64,000 nucleotides of DNA from Lethocerus indicus. Lineage: Eukaryota; Arthropoda; Insecta; Hemiptera; Belostomatidae. Where the stretch lies: assembly GCA_019843655.1 (NCBI GenBank), contig JACDQD010000002.1:16453154-16517153 (forward strand), read 5' to 3'. A program made the translations under genes and the position numbers. The notes beneath the pieces are model-generated. The model saw nothing but the letters and a program-made list of their open reading frames with translations. It was not told the DNA's origin and ran no database searches. The number at the start of each line of letters is the position of its first letter. The stretch's first letter is position 1. Of the stretch, positions 11,571 to 24,368 are shown one piece after another.

Positions 11571-13860
11571 TCTTACTGGAGTTAGTTATTTGTTGGGCCT
11601 TTGTAGTCGCACTGGATGCCGACCACAGGGATATTTTCCTCTCGGAAAACCCTTCTTTCTGTCCACTAGACAGTCGTGCGATTGAATTCAAAAATTGATA
11701 CTAAATATTGTTAATCCATTCGCAGTAATAAATAAAGAGGCAGATATACCGAGAAAAATAAATTACCCCAAGAGTATAAAAATTAATATTTGACTAACTT
11801 TTAAGTTTCACAAAGTGTTAATTCGACGATACAAAGAATAAGATATTTCTGGATGATAAGAGTGATAGTATTCTTAATTTATGTTTCCTCCGTCCACAGT
11901 ACAGACCATAGTTTACGAATCATATACAACGCGGTATATATTGAGAGATGGAATCTTGGAAATATCCGAAAGTGTGTTTTTTTATCAAATAAAAATATCG
12001 GGATTTGAGCCGGCTGAAATATTTAATCAGATCGGCCGCTCCGTTTTAATCGGGAATGCGAAATCGAGAAATGCAAATGAAAAAAAAGGACCAGATTACA
12101 CTGGAGATAGTTCGTCCAGCGTTTAACAGTTTCCTGGCGGAAAAGGCGCAGGCGAATTTTTATAACGCTTTTATACCGCTGCAGCCCTCCCCCTCCCCTC
12201 TCACGACAACCCAGGGCCGCTTTCCGAGATGTTATCCCCGTATCGAGTGACCGGTCGGAAGAAATAAACGAAATCTAAATACTGAAATTGTCAACGGGGC
12301 GAACGACAGGAGAGTTGGGAGCCGGCAATAAAAGTGGCGGTCCGGGCCTGTGGGCACAATGCCGCTCCTCTCCACTTAGTGATATCCCCAAATGGGAAAG
12401 CGCCTCCCTTATCGATTTGGCGGACCGCGGAGCTAAAAGGTTTAAGTATACTAGAGCTCCGGCCCCGAGATAATATTCCACAATAATGTCCTCCCTTCCA
12501 CGGGACGTCCTCGTAAATCGCCATTAACCGAGGATCTCGACCGCATCGCTCCGTTTTCGAGTATCTCTTTCATTCTCCTCTTATTTTTCCTAATTTTTGC
12601 CAGTACTTAAACTTTTTAATAAAAAACATAAACGATGAGCTACATCGTTAATAATATTGTTTAATAATTCAGGAACGCGAGCTTGTAAATCAGTAAATAA
12701 TCGCCCCCGTGATATTCAGGTCCTCTAGTTGCCAAAAGCTATGGGAGAAAATATAAGAACTTTTATGTGCATTATTTTTCGTTATAGACCAAACGAAATA
12801 ATTTGTGGAACACTCATTTGAAATATAACAAAAATTTTTTTCATTATTAAGGTAGCGCAATTCAAAAAAGGGTTTAATAATGAGATTTTGCGACATACAG
12901 GTGGCACGTACGTAAAATTTGCAAAGATTTCCAACAGCAAGCATAAAACAAATAGTTATGAAAAACCAAATTTAACTTATTGTACACCCTCAATTTCTTG
13001 GCCCTCGGTTAGTTTCCATCAAGTCCATCACTTGTGAATCTTGTGAGAGAATATCTTTTCATGGCATATAGGAATCTATTCAGGAAATGATTTCACAGTC
13101 TGAAATTATTACAACAAAATTGTATACCTCTCATAAATATACAGCTCTCGAAATCAACAAGAGGAAACGTCTTCGATAACGAACACTTCGATATAAATAA
13201 AAAAGCGTCTTCTTTAATATGTTTAAATTTTGTCTGAGTTTGAGCCCACCCGATCGACTGAGAGGCGAATTGACATTCCGAAGTGACGAAGTCCGAACGG
13301 ACGACACGATACCGGTTAAAATGTCAAGGGCAGACTACGCTGTATTTATAATTGTAACATACCATAAATATTTTAACTTTTAAATCAAATTATAAGATAC
13401 TGAACCGGTTTTCGAGTAATGGGCGAATTAAATTTTAAAGGCGATCGAATGATATCGCTTCGAGTCGAAACCGAATGACAGAGCGAAGTGTTTGTTCAAA
13501 TATAAAACGTATCCGTGCATAAATGAAAGATATCTTTTTAATGTCCTCAGTTGTCCTCCCTTTCACTTGTGAATCCAACCGTAACAGCTTACATAAGGCA
13601 AGTGAAATAATGGATTTTGTATCCGAGCCTCTATTTTCTTTTTTACACAGGATAAGTTTTAGCACAAAACAGAATCTGCACCCGGTTAATAGTTCATAGC
13701 AACTTTGTCAGAATTAATTTTTAATTTTATAATGTCTCCCAGATATGTGGCACCAAGAATGGTGGTATTTTCTATGGTATAATTTTGTATTACCTATTCC
13801 GAGTGGAACACCGCTACCTAAGAATTGGGATGAAGGGGACATAATCGAATTTCTAAATGG
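11571..13860. other. Noncoding region, no gene seen
   Basis: AT-rich except for a GC-rich patch at about 12170-12500, which has short overlapping frames on both strands and no domain. An exact ATGCAAAT octamer is at 12071-12078. A hairpin with a 7-bp stem AACGATG/CATCGTT is at 12631-12649. From 12540 to 13860 I see nothing but AT-rich unique sequence. Confidence 0.55.
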
Positions 13861-15340
13861 AATACATTGGGTGATATGGGCCGGGATGTTTCCGCCGGTG
13901 GTGCTAATCCTTGCCGGGTAAAGCGTCTCGAGACTCAATGGCACGTCAACTCGGCGGTGCCGCTATCTGGCGGAAAGGCCTGCCAGAGCGTGGGCGTAAT
14001 GAAAGGCCGCTCGCTCACCTATCGGGGCGACAAAGCGCTAAATGACATTTCGGGGGTGGCCGACCCGACGAACCCCCGATAAGTTAATGTTTGACCAAAG
14101 GGGTTAGTAGGGTGACTCGGCGTGAGCGCGAATGGAAAGAAAGGGGCCCCCGATAATGGAGGTTAGGCCCCCGCCCCCGCCCTATATCGGAGACTCTCCG
14201 CACCATTACTCCTCCCGACAATGCCTAACTCCTATCTTTAAATGTTCGTATCGGCAAATTAGAAAAATGAAATCTTAGGCATCCGCGCCACCCACCGGAA
14301 AGCGAGAGGGTGCCACATAATTCAAAAATTAAATATAGAGCGCTCTCAGAGTGGGCGAGATTAATCCGCCCGTAACTGTGACAATAGCAACTTCTAATTT
14401 ATACATAGATTTGCTGCCATTGCTCTCTGCCCGGTCCAAAAAAGGCGGGTGCACTATCTTGACCAGGCGATTTTCCCTAACTCGAATGGACCCACCATTT
14501 CGGCTTCTGTAATTTACATTTCTAATATAAACAAGAACCATTCGATTCTTTGATTCATATACCTCCCTGAAAATATACGCCACTGTTACTAGGGATACTA
14601 ATGGGTAGCGATAAAATTCATTCATAGTCTATCAACTTGCGCGAATGCGGCAACAATCCAAAGTACAGATACAAAATATCGGTTGACAGAAATAGAACAT
14701 CCCTAATGAATATCGCGTTTTGTCCCCACAGTCGACCCACAACAATAAAACAAGGTATAAAACGAAAAAAAGAGTAATTGGACAAAAGGACACAATTTGT
14801 CTCATGCAAGGGGGGGGGGGGCGGTATTGTTTAAGTCGGTCCGGAAAGAGGAAAAGGGTAGAGAGGAGGGGAGCGAGGTCTGAGGGGGGGGGTGGTTGGC
14901 GGCCCCCGATAACAGACGAGGCGATATCACTGACAGACAGCCATCCCCCCGGCCCCCGCCAACCAACCCCCGGCTTCCTCCTATGAAAACATATATGAAA
15001 TATATTCAATGTGCCGGAGCCCCCCCGATAAGAAACTGCCACCCGGGCCCCTCTACCCACCTCCCATCGACCACCGCTCACCGCTACTATATAAGAAATC
15101 AATTTGGGGCCCCCCTCCCGGGTGGCAACTGTGCCCCGGAGTTAGGAGCGGTCCCATTCAGCCCATCCGGAAGAACAATGGCTCTTTACTCCGACCCACC
15201 GACCTCCAACCCTACCCCCCCCCCGCCGCCATTCCAACAGCAAACCAAACAATCGTTCGAGAAGAACCCATTCGGCTCCGTTCCACTGGAGCCCAGCCTG
15301 AATCGGATCGACGGTATAAATAGGGAGAAGAAATATTAAA
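13861..15340. other. GC-rich block with homopolymer G and C runs
   Basis: Two GC-rich parts (13861-14230 and 14800-15320) flank a plainer stretch. A G12 run is at 14810-14821, followed by a purine-rich stretch and then C-rich sequence with runs such as CCCCCCCCC near 15219. Frames at 14632-15567 and 14896-15339 are proline/glycine-rich translations of these tracts on opposite strands and are unlikely to be genes. Confidence 0.5.
14810..14821. repeat. G12 homopolymer
   Basis: Twelve consecutive G on the plus strand, the longest G run seen in the window. Confidence 0.95.
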
Positions 15341-15502
15341 ATTTTCATTCGTTCTCCGGCACATATCCAAAGTAAAGAAGGTGAATCAATATTTTTCACT
15401 TTTTCTATATATGAAATAATTCGGAAGTGATGAAGACATTTAATAATAGTTTGAGCTAAACAGTTTTTTATAATTGACAGAACTTTATGCCCTGGTCGTT
15501 TA

Positions 15503-15518
15503 CCATAATATATTATGG
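15503..15518. repeat. 16-bp perfect palindrome
   Basis: CCATAATATATTATGG is self-complementary over its full length. It contains CC(A/T)-rich-GG words loosely like MADS-type sites but longer, so no factor is assigned. Confidence 0.9.
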
Positions 15519-15755
15519 GGGTTATATTATATATATACACATACATACATTTATACATATATATCATTTATAAGAACTTAAAATACTAAAACAACAGTGT
15601 CCGTCATGTTATCTTCGGGCCAAGGTAGCCAAACCGACGGGCCAAAACGCTAAAAGGCGAAACCTCCTAAATCAAGGCAATGTGATAATTACACCCTCGA
15701 GGTTTTCAATTAAACTGACCGGCCCCAATAACTCCCGGCTTTATTCAATATAGGC

Positions 15756-15772
15756 GTCATTTGCATAATGAC
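15756..15772. promoter_or_regulatory. POU-octamer-like site within inverted repeat
   Basis: GTCATTTGCATAATGAC contains ATTTGCAT, the exact complement of the octamer ATGCAAAT known to bind POU-domain factors. It is bracketed by 6-bp inverted arms GTCATT/AATGAC. The motif is seen; binding is inferred. Confidence 0.4.
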
Positions 15773-17620
15773 ACCTGCGTTAATTAAAAGGAATTATTTA
15801 TTGTTTTTTACCCCGAAGTGAGCCCCCTTCAGTGGGAGGCCCCTCAGCCGGCCCCTGCTGTAATCGGCCACCGGTATTAAAACGTCGGCTTAGCAGTTTA
15901 TATTAGTCCAGCCCATACAAGTGTTTATTATTTAGAAGAAAACGTTCAGAGGGACAGTTATTGAATCGGATTTCAATTAATGAAGGTAATGATAGAGGCG
16001 AGAGTCACTCTTTAGTGATTTATAGAATCCTCTTTGGGCCAACTAATAACGTCACTACATTTCACAACAATCTAAAGAAAGCCGAGTACAAAACTTGTAC
16101 GGGGACTGGATTTAAATATACTAAACCAAAGGATCTTCGGTGTAAAAACAGTAATTTGAATCAAAATAACTCGAAGCTTTTTTATATCATAACATATTCA
16201 ATAATTAACCCCAATAAAATAAAATGAACAGTAAAACTAAATAAGTATAATCATTCTCAGAAGGTTTCAATTATATTGATTGCAATAAGGTATTAATTAC
16301 AATAACAGTAATATAAAAAATAAAACATTATTAACTAAAGAAAACTCATTTAATCTGCCATAGAATAAAGATAATTTTTAAGGCTTGGAACACGGTATAA
16401 AATATATTTACTTTTAGTCTTGTCCGCAAAAGACACACCATCGTCAGTAACATTCCTTCAGTTATACGGTGGGGTATTGCGACGGGAGCAACGTAGTGGT
16501 TGTTCTGTGATGGTTCTTCATCGCCGGAGATATGTATTCGGTCGCAAAATAGAGACGACACTGAGGATCCCACGAATGACGTTACATCTATTTTTTTCTA
16601 TTTTAACATTGATACGCTACGAAAGAAAATTTCGTTTTTTTTAGACTTAAGACTAAACCCCTTCTAGTTCACTCGCGCAACAACAGTGATTTTTTTTTAA
16701 ATCAAAAGCTGCGGTCCAATTACTGCAGCGGATCGCATAAGGCACGGAGCCGTTTTCCATTCGGGATTTATTTTCAAACGGTTACGTGTACACAGACATT
16801 CTCTCACGTCGTAACGCCGGGCTTTTACGACGTGTAAATCAACTCTACGGTCAATATTCGTCGTGGGGCAAATTGAAAAATTAATTAAAAACCCTCAATT
16901 CGAAATTGCCGTCGGTTAATTTAAAAGGTAAAGGAGCGTTCCTCGATTCTGTTGCCGGCCGGACGGACGGTGTGCCGTTAACCAGAGTGGGCGGTCTGAC
17001 CCCGAAAGTGAGCGACTATACCCGCTATCGCAATATTAAAAGGTCAGAAGGGTCCCCGGCCCAACTCTATGTGCACTGGACCTCGCATCAGGAACCCCGA
17101 AACCACGTATTGGCCCGGATTCTATTGAATATATACGCCCTAGCGCCCTACCACCAATCGTGAAAAGTATGTCCGAACGACACAATAATGTTTTCTCATC
17201 GAGCATCTAACAATTTTTAGTTGAGTAATTGAGTAGTCAGTTTCGTGTACGTCCTAAATTATCCGACTGGCTTACTCCGCCGATTTCAACATACAATAAC
17301 AAATAACATTAAATTTTAGAAGCGATCTACATTTTGGATATTTATTGACAAGGATGAAAAAGTGATGGTCAATCAGAAATTTTGCTCGTAAGACTGTCGT
17401 ACGTCAGTTGTGATGTACACGAAAAAGTGTCTATGCGGAGCCGAAAGAGTTCGTTATTTAACACAGCGACACGACATTGAAATCAGTTTAGAGCATTCAT
17501 GGGAACCCCGATGGGTGATGTCACGGGTTATATTGTCTGTGTCTGTGACTGTGTCTATGTCGTGTGTACGTGTGTCGGATTGTAGGAGCGTGAGTCGGTA
17601 ATTTGCTCGTTCTATCTGAA

Positions 17621-17960
17621 GGGTTATCTGACGGGAGGGTCCGGCGGCGCGGTACCAGGCACCGTCCCCGCAGCCCCGAGCCACCTCCCTTTTTCAACCC
17701 TCCTTATCTCGGCTCCCCCTTCCGCCGCCCCTAATAATTATCACCCGGGGATATCCCCCACCCCGCCACCCCCGCGGCTCCCGTGTCCCCGCTCGACGAA
17801 ACCAGGGAAATTATGAGACACAAGTGAGGCTTTTGTGCCGGAATTTTTTTGATTTTTTTAATCCGCAGAGGGCGGTCGCCGGCGTGCCAGGCTGGCGGCG
17901 GGGGGGAGGAAGGTTGGGAGTGCAGAGGAGTCATTAGGAAAACAGGAGAGTGGGGGGTGG
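17621..17960. other. GC-rich noncoding island
   Basis: CG- and CCGCC-rich, with pyrimidine-rich stretches (17690-17800) followed by a purine-rich one (17890-17960). Minus-strand frames (17731-17934 and 17858-18139) translate these tracts and are not recognisable. Confidence 0.45.
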
Positions 17961-20900
17961 AGGACCCTACCGATAAACCTCAACTGATATACTAACTGCC
18001 TCGACACTCCTACCTTCATTTCCTTAATAGTTCGCCTCGGCTCCACTTCATAAAGCCCATTCAGTCCAGAAATAAAGTTATAAGAGAATCGTCTTAATCT
18101 CGGTAAGAGGGAAGAGAGAGAGAGAGACGAAAAAAGCACTGTCTTCCACCGAAAGTGAAACCCGCCTTAATGGTTTTTCGGGGTTTGTGATGGAAGGGAC
18201 GATTAAAAAACCCGTAAAGAATAACTAATTCCTGTTCAATAAAACGTTCTTATTGAATAGCCAGAACTCTGATGTCCAATGTGAATAAAAATTACTTATA
18301 CTTTGTTACTGTAATACCACATTATCTAAGTATTCAGAGGGAGACAGCAACCGAATTGGCAGTAGGATGCTAGGTAAAGTGTTGCGTTATGTACCATTCG
18401 AACGGTTTCTGCAGATTAGAATTGGTATTTTCACAGGGGCTGAAAATCTCTCCCTTAGCTGGCCTCCATCCTGTCTCTAACAGACTCCCAGTGTGTAACA
18501 CTGCCTCGATTCTTTTAGCATCGTGATTGCCTACGAAACTTCGCAATTTCCACTCCCTTTTCCATTTCTGTTTGACCACTTAATCCCGCACTTTATTCTT
18601 CTACGGAGGAAGCAGTTCTTCTACAGACTTTGAACTAATCTGTAGTTCGGAGTTCCGCCCTGCTGCTCTAATTAATGTTGACAGTATCTCTATTTCTCTC
18701 AACATTTCAATTCAGACGCTTTACATAACACAGTCATAAGTACGTAACCAAAATCTTACACTTTCCACATACTTTGAGAGTACGGAAAACTCGTTTGATC
18801 TCTTCCAGATAGTTTACAACAGTACGGTAAACAATATCGCCGTTTTTCTTCAAATCAGGACGGGATAGAATTTCTAACAAAGGCCGAGAGAAAATAACGA
18901 ATGTCATAATAACGAGTTGCAGCGGAAAAAATAATTGAAACAATGCCGTCAGAGGAGAAACGAGGCCATTAAAGTACACGAACCATGTGTGAATTAAGGG
19001 GGACGACGGCCAATTGTAAAACAATTATCTGAGAATGTAGAATTTTAGAACGCGTAAAAAATTTGTTTCTTCTTTGTTTTTCTTTTTACGGACGTGATTT
19101 TCACATTTGTCATGAAACGCGGAACGGTTCCGAGAGAGGAGCGAGTGCGCGCGGACCGTCAAGCCAGTTGTCATGCGACCCGGGAAAGCCAATTATTTAC
19201 AACCTCCATCACTCCCTCCCTCCCTCTCCCTCTCCTTCCTCCCTCCCCCGCCAGCCCAACCACCGGACCGAGAACCCATCCCGCGTTTACGTACTAGAAA
19301 AACCAACAAAAGGCCATTAACATCAATTTCCTCGTAATTGTGACTTCGGGTGGGTTGAAAAATTGATATCAATTAGTTTAATTAAGACTAATGGCCGAGA
19401 GACGAATTACTGATACGAGTCCCCGATTACGCCCAGGATCTTCAAATTTAACCCGAATCGAGATCGTTAAATATAATTTTTGACCTGTTATTGTACATTA
19501 AATAGTTTATTAATTTAGCGCCGTAAAGGAGGAATAGTCGTCTAATTAAGCACCGTCTAGACGACTCGCTTAACATCATTGCATTGTCTATTCTCCAGAT
19601 GCCTAGGTCTTATAAAATAGCTCAAACATGTATAAAAATGCGTATATATGAATATTACTCCACTACTTTTGTATTCTTTCCATTAAGTTTGGCCTGTCCT
19701 GGTATTCTGCTGTGGCAGTTTATTTGAGCACTAGTAGAGAGAAATAACAAATAAATGCTCCATAACTTGAACATATTTTGAATGTTAATATAAAAATGAA
19801 ATGGAGTGGACTATTCATAAATTAATCAATGTATTCTGTTGCGGTATTGTATTTATCGAATGTGGAGTGTTTAATTTCACCAATGTCGGTCCCATTAGGG
19901 ATATTCATACATGAAAAATGTCAAAGCCAGAATAATTATTACGACTGAGAATGGGGAGGGTCCTTATGCCGCGGGTCACCCCTCTCTCTCTGCCACATCG
20001 GTCATAATAGTGGAAACTTTCTTCCAGTTACATTACATGCCGCGGAGCCATAAAATGTGTAAAACCTCTAAACTAGATCCGGCTCCCCGATACTCAGAGT
20101 GATTTACTCTCGGGTTGGGGCGCTTCAAACCAGAACTGTCTAATTATGGCAGTGGATAGGGGTTGGTGGGGGTTTAAGGAGGGGGTCGCCCCCGTGACAG
20201 AGCACGGAACGTCGCCGGCTGTCTCCTCTCTCCTACAATAATCCATAACCGACCCCCCCCCATCACCAGTAAAGATTCGTATTCCTTATTCTGGGCTCCG
20301 CTCTGAAAACAATGTGACAACGGAAGACCGGAGTTGTTCTGAACGTCGACTTAAAAAAAAATGAATAAAATACAACACGAGATCTCAGAAATTGCGGAAG
20401 AAATGTTCTTATCGGCAAAATGAAATGGCAAAGTTTTATAAATCGGTAAAGGTCATACAGTCGAAACATCACAATCAATATAAACGCTCTACTCGCTTAC
20501 ATTGTCCAGGAATATAGTAAGGTAACTGCGCATTACTATTGCCGATGAAATATCCTGCCTGACCATTTACTGAAAAAATAATTAACCCCTAAAAGATATC
20601 TTTAAATAATATAAAATTGTTCTCACTTTATCCTACTCTATATGCACAAATCCTGTTCGTATTAACAGGACCAGAAATAGAACACAAACATCAGCAAACA
20701 TACCTGCAACAAATTATAACCGAATAATTAGATATTCAATAATACATTTAAGTAAATACAATAATGTGGTTCCATTGGATATAAAATTACAAAAAACAAG
20801 AATTAATATAAAAATTTGAAAGTATTATAATAAGCGTTTAGAACAGTTAAATGTAAAAATTGGGTATACCTTTTATACGTACAACAATGTACGAAAAATC

Positions 20901-21442
20901 ATTAAATGGCATTATTAGTTATGAAAAGAAATATATTTGTTTCAAATTTATATATTAACAAGGATGAGATCATTATTACAAATCGTGGATGTCATACTTG
21001 CAAAACTGTGGTACTATTGTCGCAAACAATTTAATCCTTACACTACTACACAAACTGAAGTCAAAGGCGTCCAAAAATTACTAGATTATTTTTCAATCAT
21101 AAACGGATCTGGTCAGATGCATTCTTTGAAGAGATGGTTGTAACATGGAGTAGGAACGTCGATACGGGTGTTTTTTTACCATTATTTAGAAATTCTATTC
21201 AGTCACAGTAAACAATTTGTCTGTAAAATCAATATACGGAGAATAGAGCATCATTCAAAGTATAAGTGTTGCGCAATTCGTGCCTAAATGTTCTCGAATG
21301 TTGTTCCATTAAAGATGGTAAAATTAAAAATTATTCTTTCGGCCCAGTTCTTCCGTCCATAATTTATTTAAGACAATTATCGGTGCTTGTGCATCGCGGT
21401 CGGGTTTTGAGGTCATAGGGCGGTTAGCCTGAGACAAACTAT
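17961..21442. other. Noncoding region, no gene seen
   Basis: AT-rich unique DNA. It holds a short GA tract (18106-18128) and a CCCT pyrimidine tract (19204-19250). A mildly GC-rich patch with C and G runs lies at 19930-20270. Open frames at 18734-19024, 19063-19320 and 20263-20478 lack domains. From 20520 to 21440 nothing but AT-rich sequence is seen. Confidence 0.55.
19204..19250. repeat. (CCCT)n-like pyrimidine tract
   Basis: Plus strand nearly all C and T, with repeated CTCCC units. Confidence 0.85.
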
Positions 21443-21490
21443 GGGGGGGGAGTGAGAGAGAGGGATGGTGGGAGGGAGGGAGCGAGAAGA
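21443..21490. repeat. G-run and GA purine tract
   Basis: G8 followed by AGTGAGAGAGAGGGATGG-type purine sequence and GGGA repeats. Confidence 0.85.
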
Positions 21491-22087
21491 GGGTATCTGG
21501 CACGGGCCGGCACCGCCGCCCCACACAGCCCCCCATACACACACTAACACTGCCCCCGGCCACTATCAGTGGCAAGATCACTTGGCAACATTCGGAAACA
21601 GCGGCATAATGCGCTTATCGCTGCTCGGTAGCGGGGGCCAGCCCTTGCCAAATGGATCTCCGATGGAAATGCCGCCCTCTTCCTTTATCTCCGGCCCCGC
21701 AGATCCGCCGTCCAGATTGTCACCGCCCAGACGGCGGTCACTTTTTTCTTCCCTCCTTCTTTTTTTTCTTTTAAAAGTCGATACGTGGAAACATTAATTC
21801 GCTCGGTGCGCACCGCACTTATCGGTGGACAGATGATACCCGACTGTCTTCGCTTTGGAACAAAGGAAATTATGTCGACGTTACGCGTGAAAAAGCCCCC
21901 GGCAGAAGAAAAAAGAATTTCCCTCCACAAAAAAGAATTTCTAAATATCGAAAACCAGACCAGATGGACCGGAGACACACTTAAAATTTATTTGAAAGCT
22001 ATAATAAATATTAAAGGTTTCAGAAAAATATGTTATCCAGATTATACTAAAATGTAGATTGATAATAGGTATTACTATATCTACATT

Positions 22088-22183
22088 CTTTCAGAATGGA
22101 TATATTGCAGGGAATAAGAACGTTTGAACGAAGATTAAAAAGTGTAGAATAAAAGATCTGGGCTCCACACACCTCGCTAAGGA
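22088..22183 (+). repeat. Duplicated exon-like cassette, copy 1
   Basis: About 95 bp matching 23526-23622 with three substitutions and two single-base indels. It starts right after a pyrimidine-rich stretch ending in TTTCAG, which looks like a splice acceptor. It contains an open frame from ATG at 22096 to a stop at 22150-22152, ending in the peptide IRTFERRLKSVE. The match stops at CTCGCTAAG. Identity falls sharply outside these limits. Either a dispersed repeat or a duplicated 3'-terminal exon; I do not recognise the peptide. Confidence 0.7.
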
Positions 22184-23444
22184 TAGGTATAGTAGCCGGT
22201 GGATTACTGCTTCCTACTCGTTATCAAAATCAGAAATTATTAAATGTACACCCCTTAAATGCAATTTTGTTCAATACTACACCCAGTAAAGTTGAATAAT
22301 ATGTTAACACGGCCATTAACATGAACTCATTACTTACGGTTTGAATAGTGTTTAAATTCAAAATCATTTTTTGAACATTTTAAATGAACAGATTGAATAA
22401 CCTTTCTACGTTATTTATTTTATGTTTATATTTTTTTTTGGAGGACACAGCCTGTTGCACAACAACTTACGTTTCGGAGAAGCAGGTTTAACAAGGACAG
22501 TGAAACGGCTTACCTTTACAAATAAGTAATCAACTTACAATAGACCATCAAGTGCATCGTGATTTACAGCCACGAAAACAACAAAAGCTCAATTAGAAGC
22601 GGCATTTTCTCGTTGGGAACTTAGCGCTGAGGAATGCTTCGTGGGCGTACGCTGTGTGAAAAAATACTTGTACTCCCGAAAACGGGGTCATCGGGACGAT
22701 GACAGAGCACACATTTCCGAGACCGCCCGGGCCCCGTTACGCCCTTATCGGTCACATTATCGAAATTACAAATAATTTTCCCCGTGTACCGGTCCATTTA
22801 TTACGGTCCGTAACAGGGAGAGTATCCCAATAATTATACTCGACCTTACACGAAACGGATTATTTTGGTATTTAAATTCCCTTCCATATGAATATTTAGA
22901 TTTGAGGCGCGGACGGAAGTCTCGTCGACTGGGAGGATAAGCTGACGCGGGACATCTGGGCTTGACGGCCCCATCAGCTGCGCCCTCCTCCTCCTTTTGT
23001 AATAATGAATGTGAGGGTTCCGATGGGACACCCATCTATCACAACAACAGTTTGTTACGTTCAAAACAATGTTGTTTCATTAAACAACGAAGAAAATAAT
23101 CACTGTTGAACGGATCTTGTTCACTCGGAGAATCGTAAAAAAACATTTTCCTTCTACGTTCCATCTACTTAACTGATGTTTGCTTGTCACAAAATCAACT
23201 CTCCCTACTGCTACTATCTCTTTTACTTCTCACGTTCAATAATTAACTTGAAATAACGATAGTTTGACGAGAAATAACAGAACGCTTTTACGATCAGTGA
23301 TGCCGCTAAAATGTCGTACGCTCGCGGTCCTAACTATATAAAAATTCAGAATTGTATTGCAGAGATTGGATCCAAGGGTCTTCCAACTATTTAAAAAGTG
23401 CAACCAAGAATGGAATTTGAGTCGACTATCCAACTTGACTGATA

Positions 23445-23464
23445 ATTATAATTTGAATTATAAT
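23445..23464. repeat. 20-bp near-palindrome
   Basis: ATTATAATT, TG, AATTATAAT: nine exact pairs with a 2-base centre. It lies 62 bp upstream of cassette copy 2. AT-rich, so chance is possible. Confidence 0.85.
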
Positions 23465-23525
23465 GAGAATATCGGAGCTTGTAGGTGTCTCAGGATAATG
23501 AATATGGATATTGCTTTCTTTATAA

Positions 23526-23622
23526 TTTCAGAATGGATATTATTGCAGAGAATAAGAACGTTTGAACGAAGATTAAGAAGTGTAGAATAAAAGATCTGGG
23601 CTCCTCACACCTCGCTAAGATC
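23526..23622 (+). repeat. Duplicated exon-like cassette, copy 2
   Basis: Second copy, 1.44 kb downstream in the same orientation. It follows a pyrimidine-rich stretch ending in ATTTCAG and contains a frame ending IRTFERRLRSVE with its stop at 23588-23590. One extra T near the start shifts the upstream frame relative to copy 1. The two substitutions within the shared frame both change the amino acid (G/R and K/R), so there is no sign of selection on the protein. About 30 bases upstream are also loosely similar between copies. Confidence 0.7.
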
Positions 23623-23761
23623 GGGAGCAAATGAATTACAGAGGGTACAATATGGTGGTCCAAGACCTGGCCCGGGGCAGTTTACGACGAGATGACCTGC
23701 GTCTAATGGAGGCCGCCCAGTCGTGGCCCGCCGGGATTGGATCACGATGAAAAAATGACAG

Positions 23762-23762
<1 letters not shown>

Positions 23763-23804
<42 letters not shown>

Positions 23805-23870
23805 AGTGTGAGAGAGAAGGAAGGAGTGAGAGCGAGAAAGATGGAGAGGGATGGAAGGAGGCAGGGAGAG
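23763..23870. repeat. (GA)18 microsatellite and purine tract
   Basis: Uninterrupted GA run at about 23765-23801, followed by GA/GGA-rich purine sequence. Confidence 0.95.
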
Positions 23871-24044
23871 AAGATAAGGGCGAGGGGTTTAATGGTGCGT
23901 GCAGTGGGTACTTTGCTGAAAGCCGCCTTAACGCCCAGTAAATCTCTGGCAATATACTAAATAGCCAGGTATATCTGCGCTGGGCAGATATACCACTCGG
24001 GCCGCATCGCTCTCGCTCACATCCCCACTCTCCCACCCTCGGTC

Positions 24045-24172
24045 TCCTATACATTCTTCTCACATATTTTCAATCTTTCATTCTCGTCCCTACCCATAAC
24101 CGACCGCATATTCATTCCAGGTAATATCTTCGCCTTGGAAATTTCCTGCCTTCCTTGACCTCTCTTATACTT
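24045..24172. repeat. Diverged direct repeat, copy A
   Basis: Aligns by eye with 24369-24466 at roughly two-thirds identity, with gaps. Shared words in order are CCTAT..ATTC, TCATATTTTCAAT-like, CATTCCA.., TAATAT.TTC and TGACCTC. Period about 324 bp. Origin unknown. Confidence 0.5.
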
Positions 24173-24368
24173 TTTGCTACACATCCAGCCTTCGACAATC
24201 CTCAAGTACAGTCCAATGCCTGAATGACTCAACTACGATCGTAGGCACTAAACGCGAAGAGAAATACGGTATTCTATAATACAATATCGAGAATATTTTC
24301 AGTTTTATGAACGAATGACTGAATTGCCATCGTCTTGCCACTTTTTTGCCTTCCCGATTGCATCCGTC

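Larger units (their letters stand above)
15341..17620. other. Noncoding region, no gene seen
   Basis: AT-rich. Contains the palindrome at 15503, a TA/CA-rich stretch at about 15524-15564 and the octamer site at 15756. A TG-rich stretch (17536-17576) has irregular TGTCTGTG units. Open frames at 15961-16227 and 16906-17163 have no recognisable domain. Confidence 0.55.
21491..23600. other. Noncoding region carrying the duplicated cassette
   Basis: Begins C-rich (21500-21740), then AT-rich, with GC-rich patches at 22640-22760 and 22900-22990. AAAAAAGAATTTC-like words occur twice at 21908-21940. The frame at 21785-22057 has no recognisable domain. The two copies of the 95-bp cassette lie at 22088 and 23526. 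Hairpin GTTGTTT-CATT-AAACAAC is at 23071-23088. Confidence 0.5.

Noticed and set aside
14632..15567. Overlapping frames of 104-156 codons on both strands
   Set aside because: They translate G- and C-runs and purine-rich tracts. Both strands are open at once and no domain is visible.
24047..24232. Minus-strand frame as the C-terminal tail of a LINE reverse transcriptase
   Set aside because: The G-R-Q-rich stretch is only loosely like such tails. The order of motifs does not fit the families I know and no polymerase motif is present.
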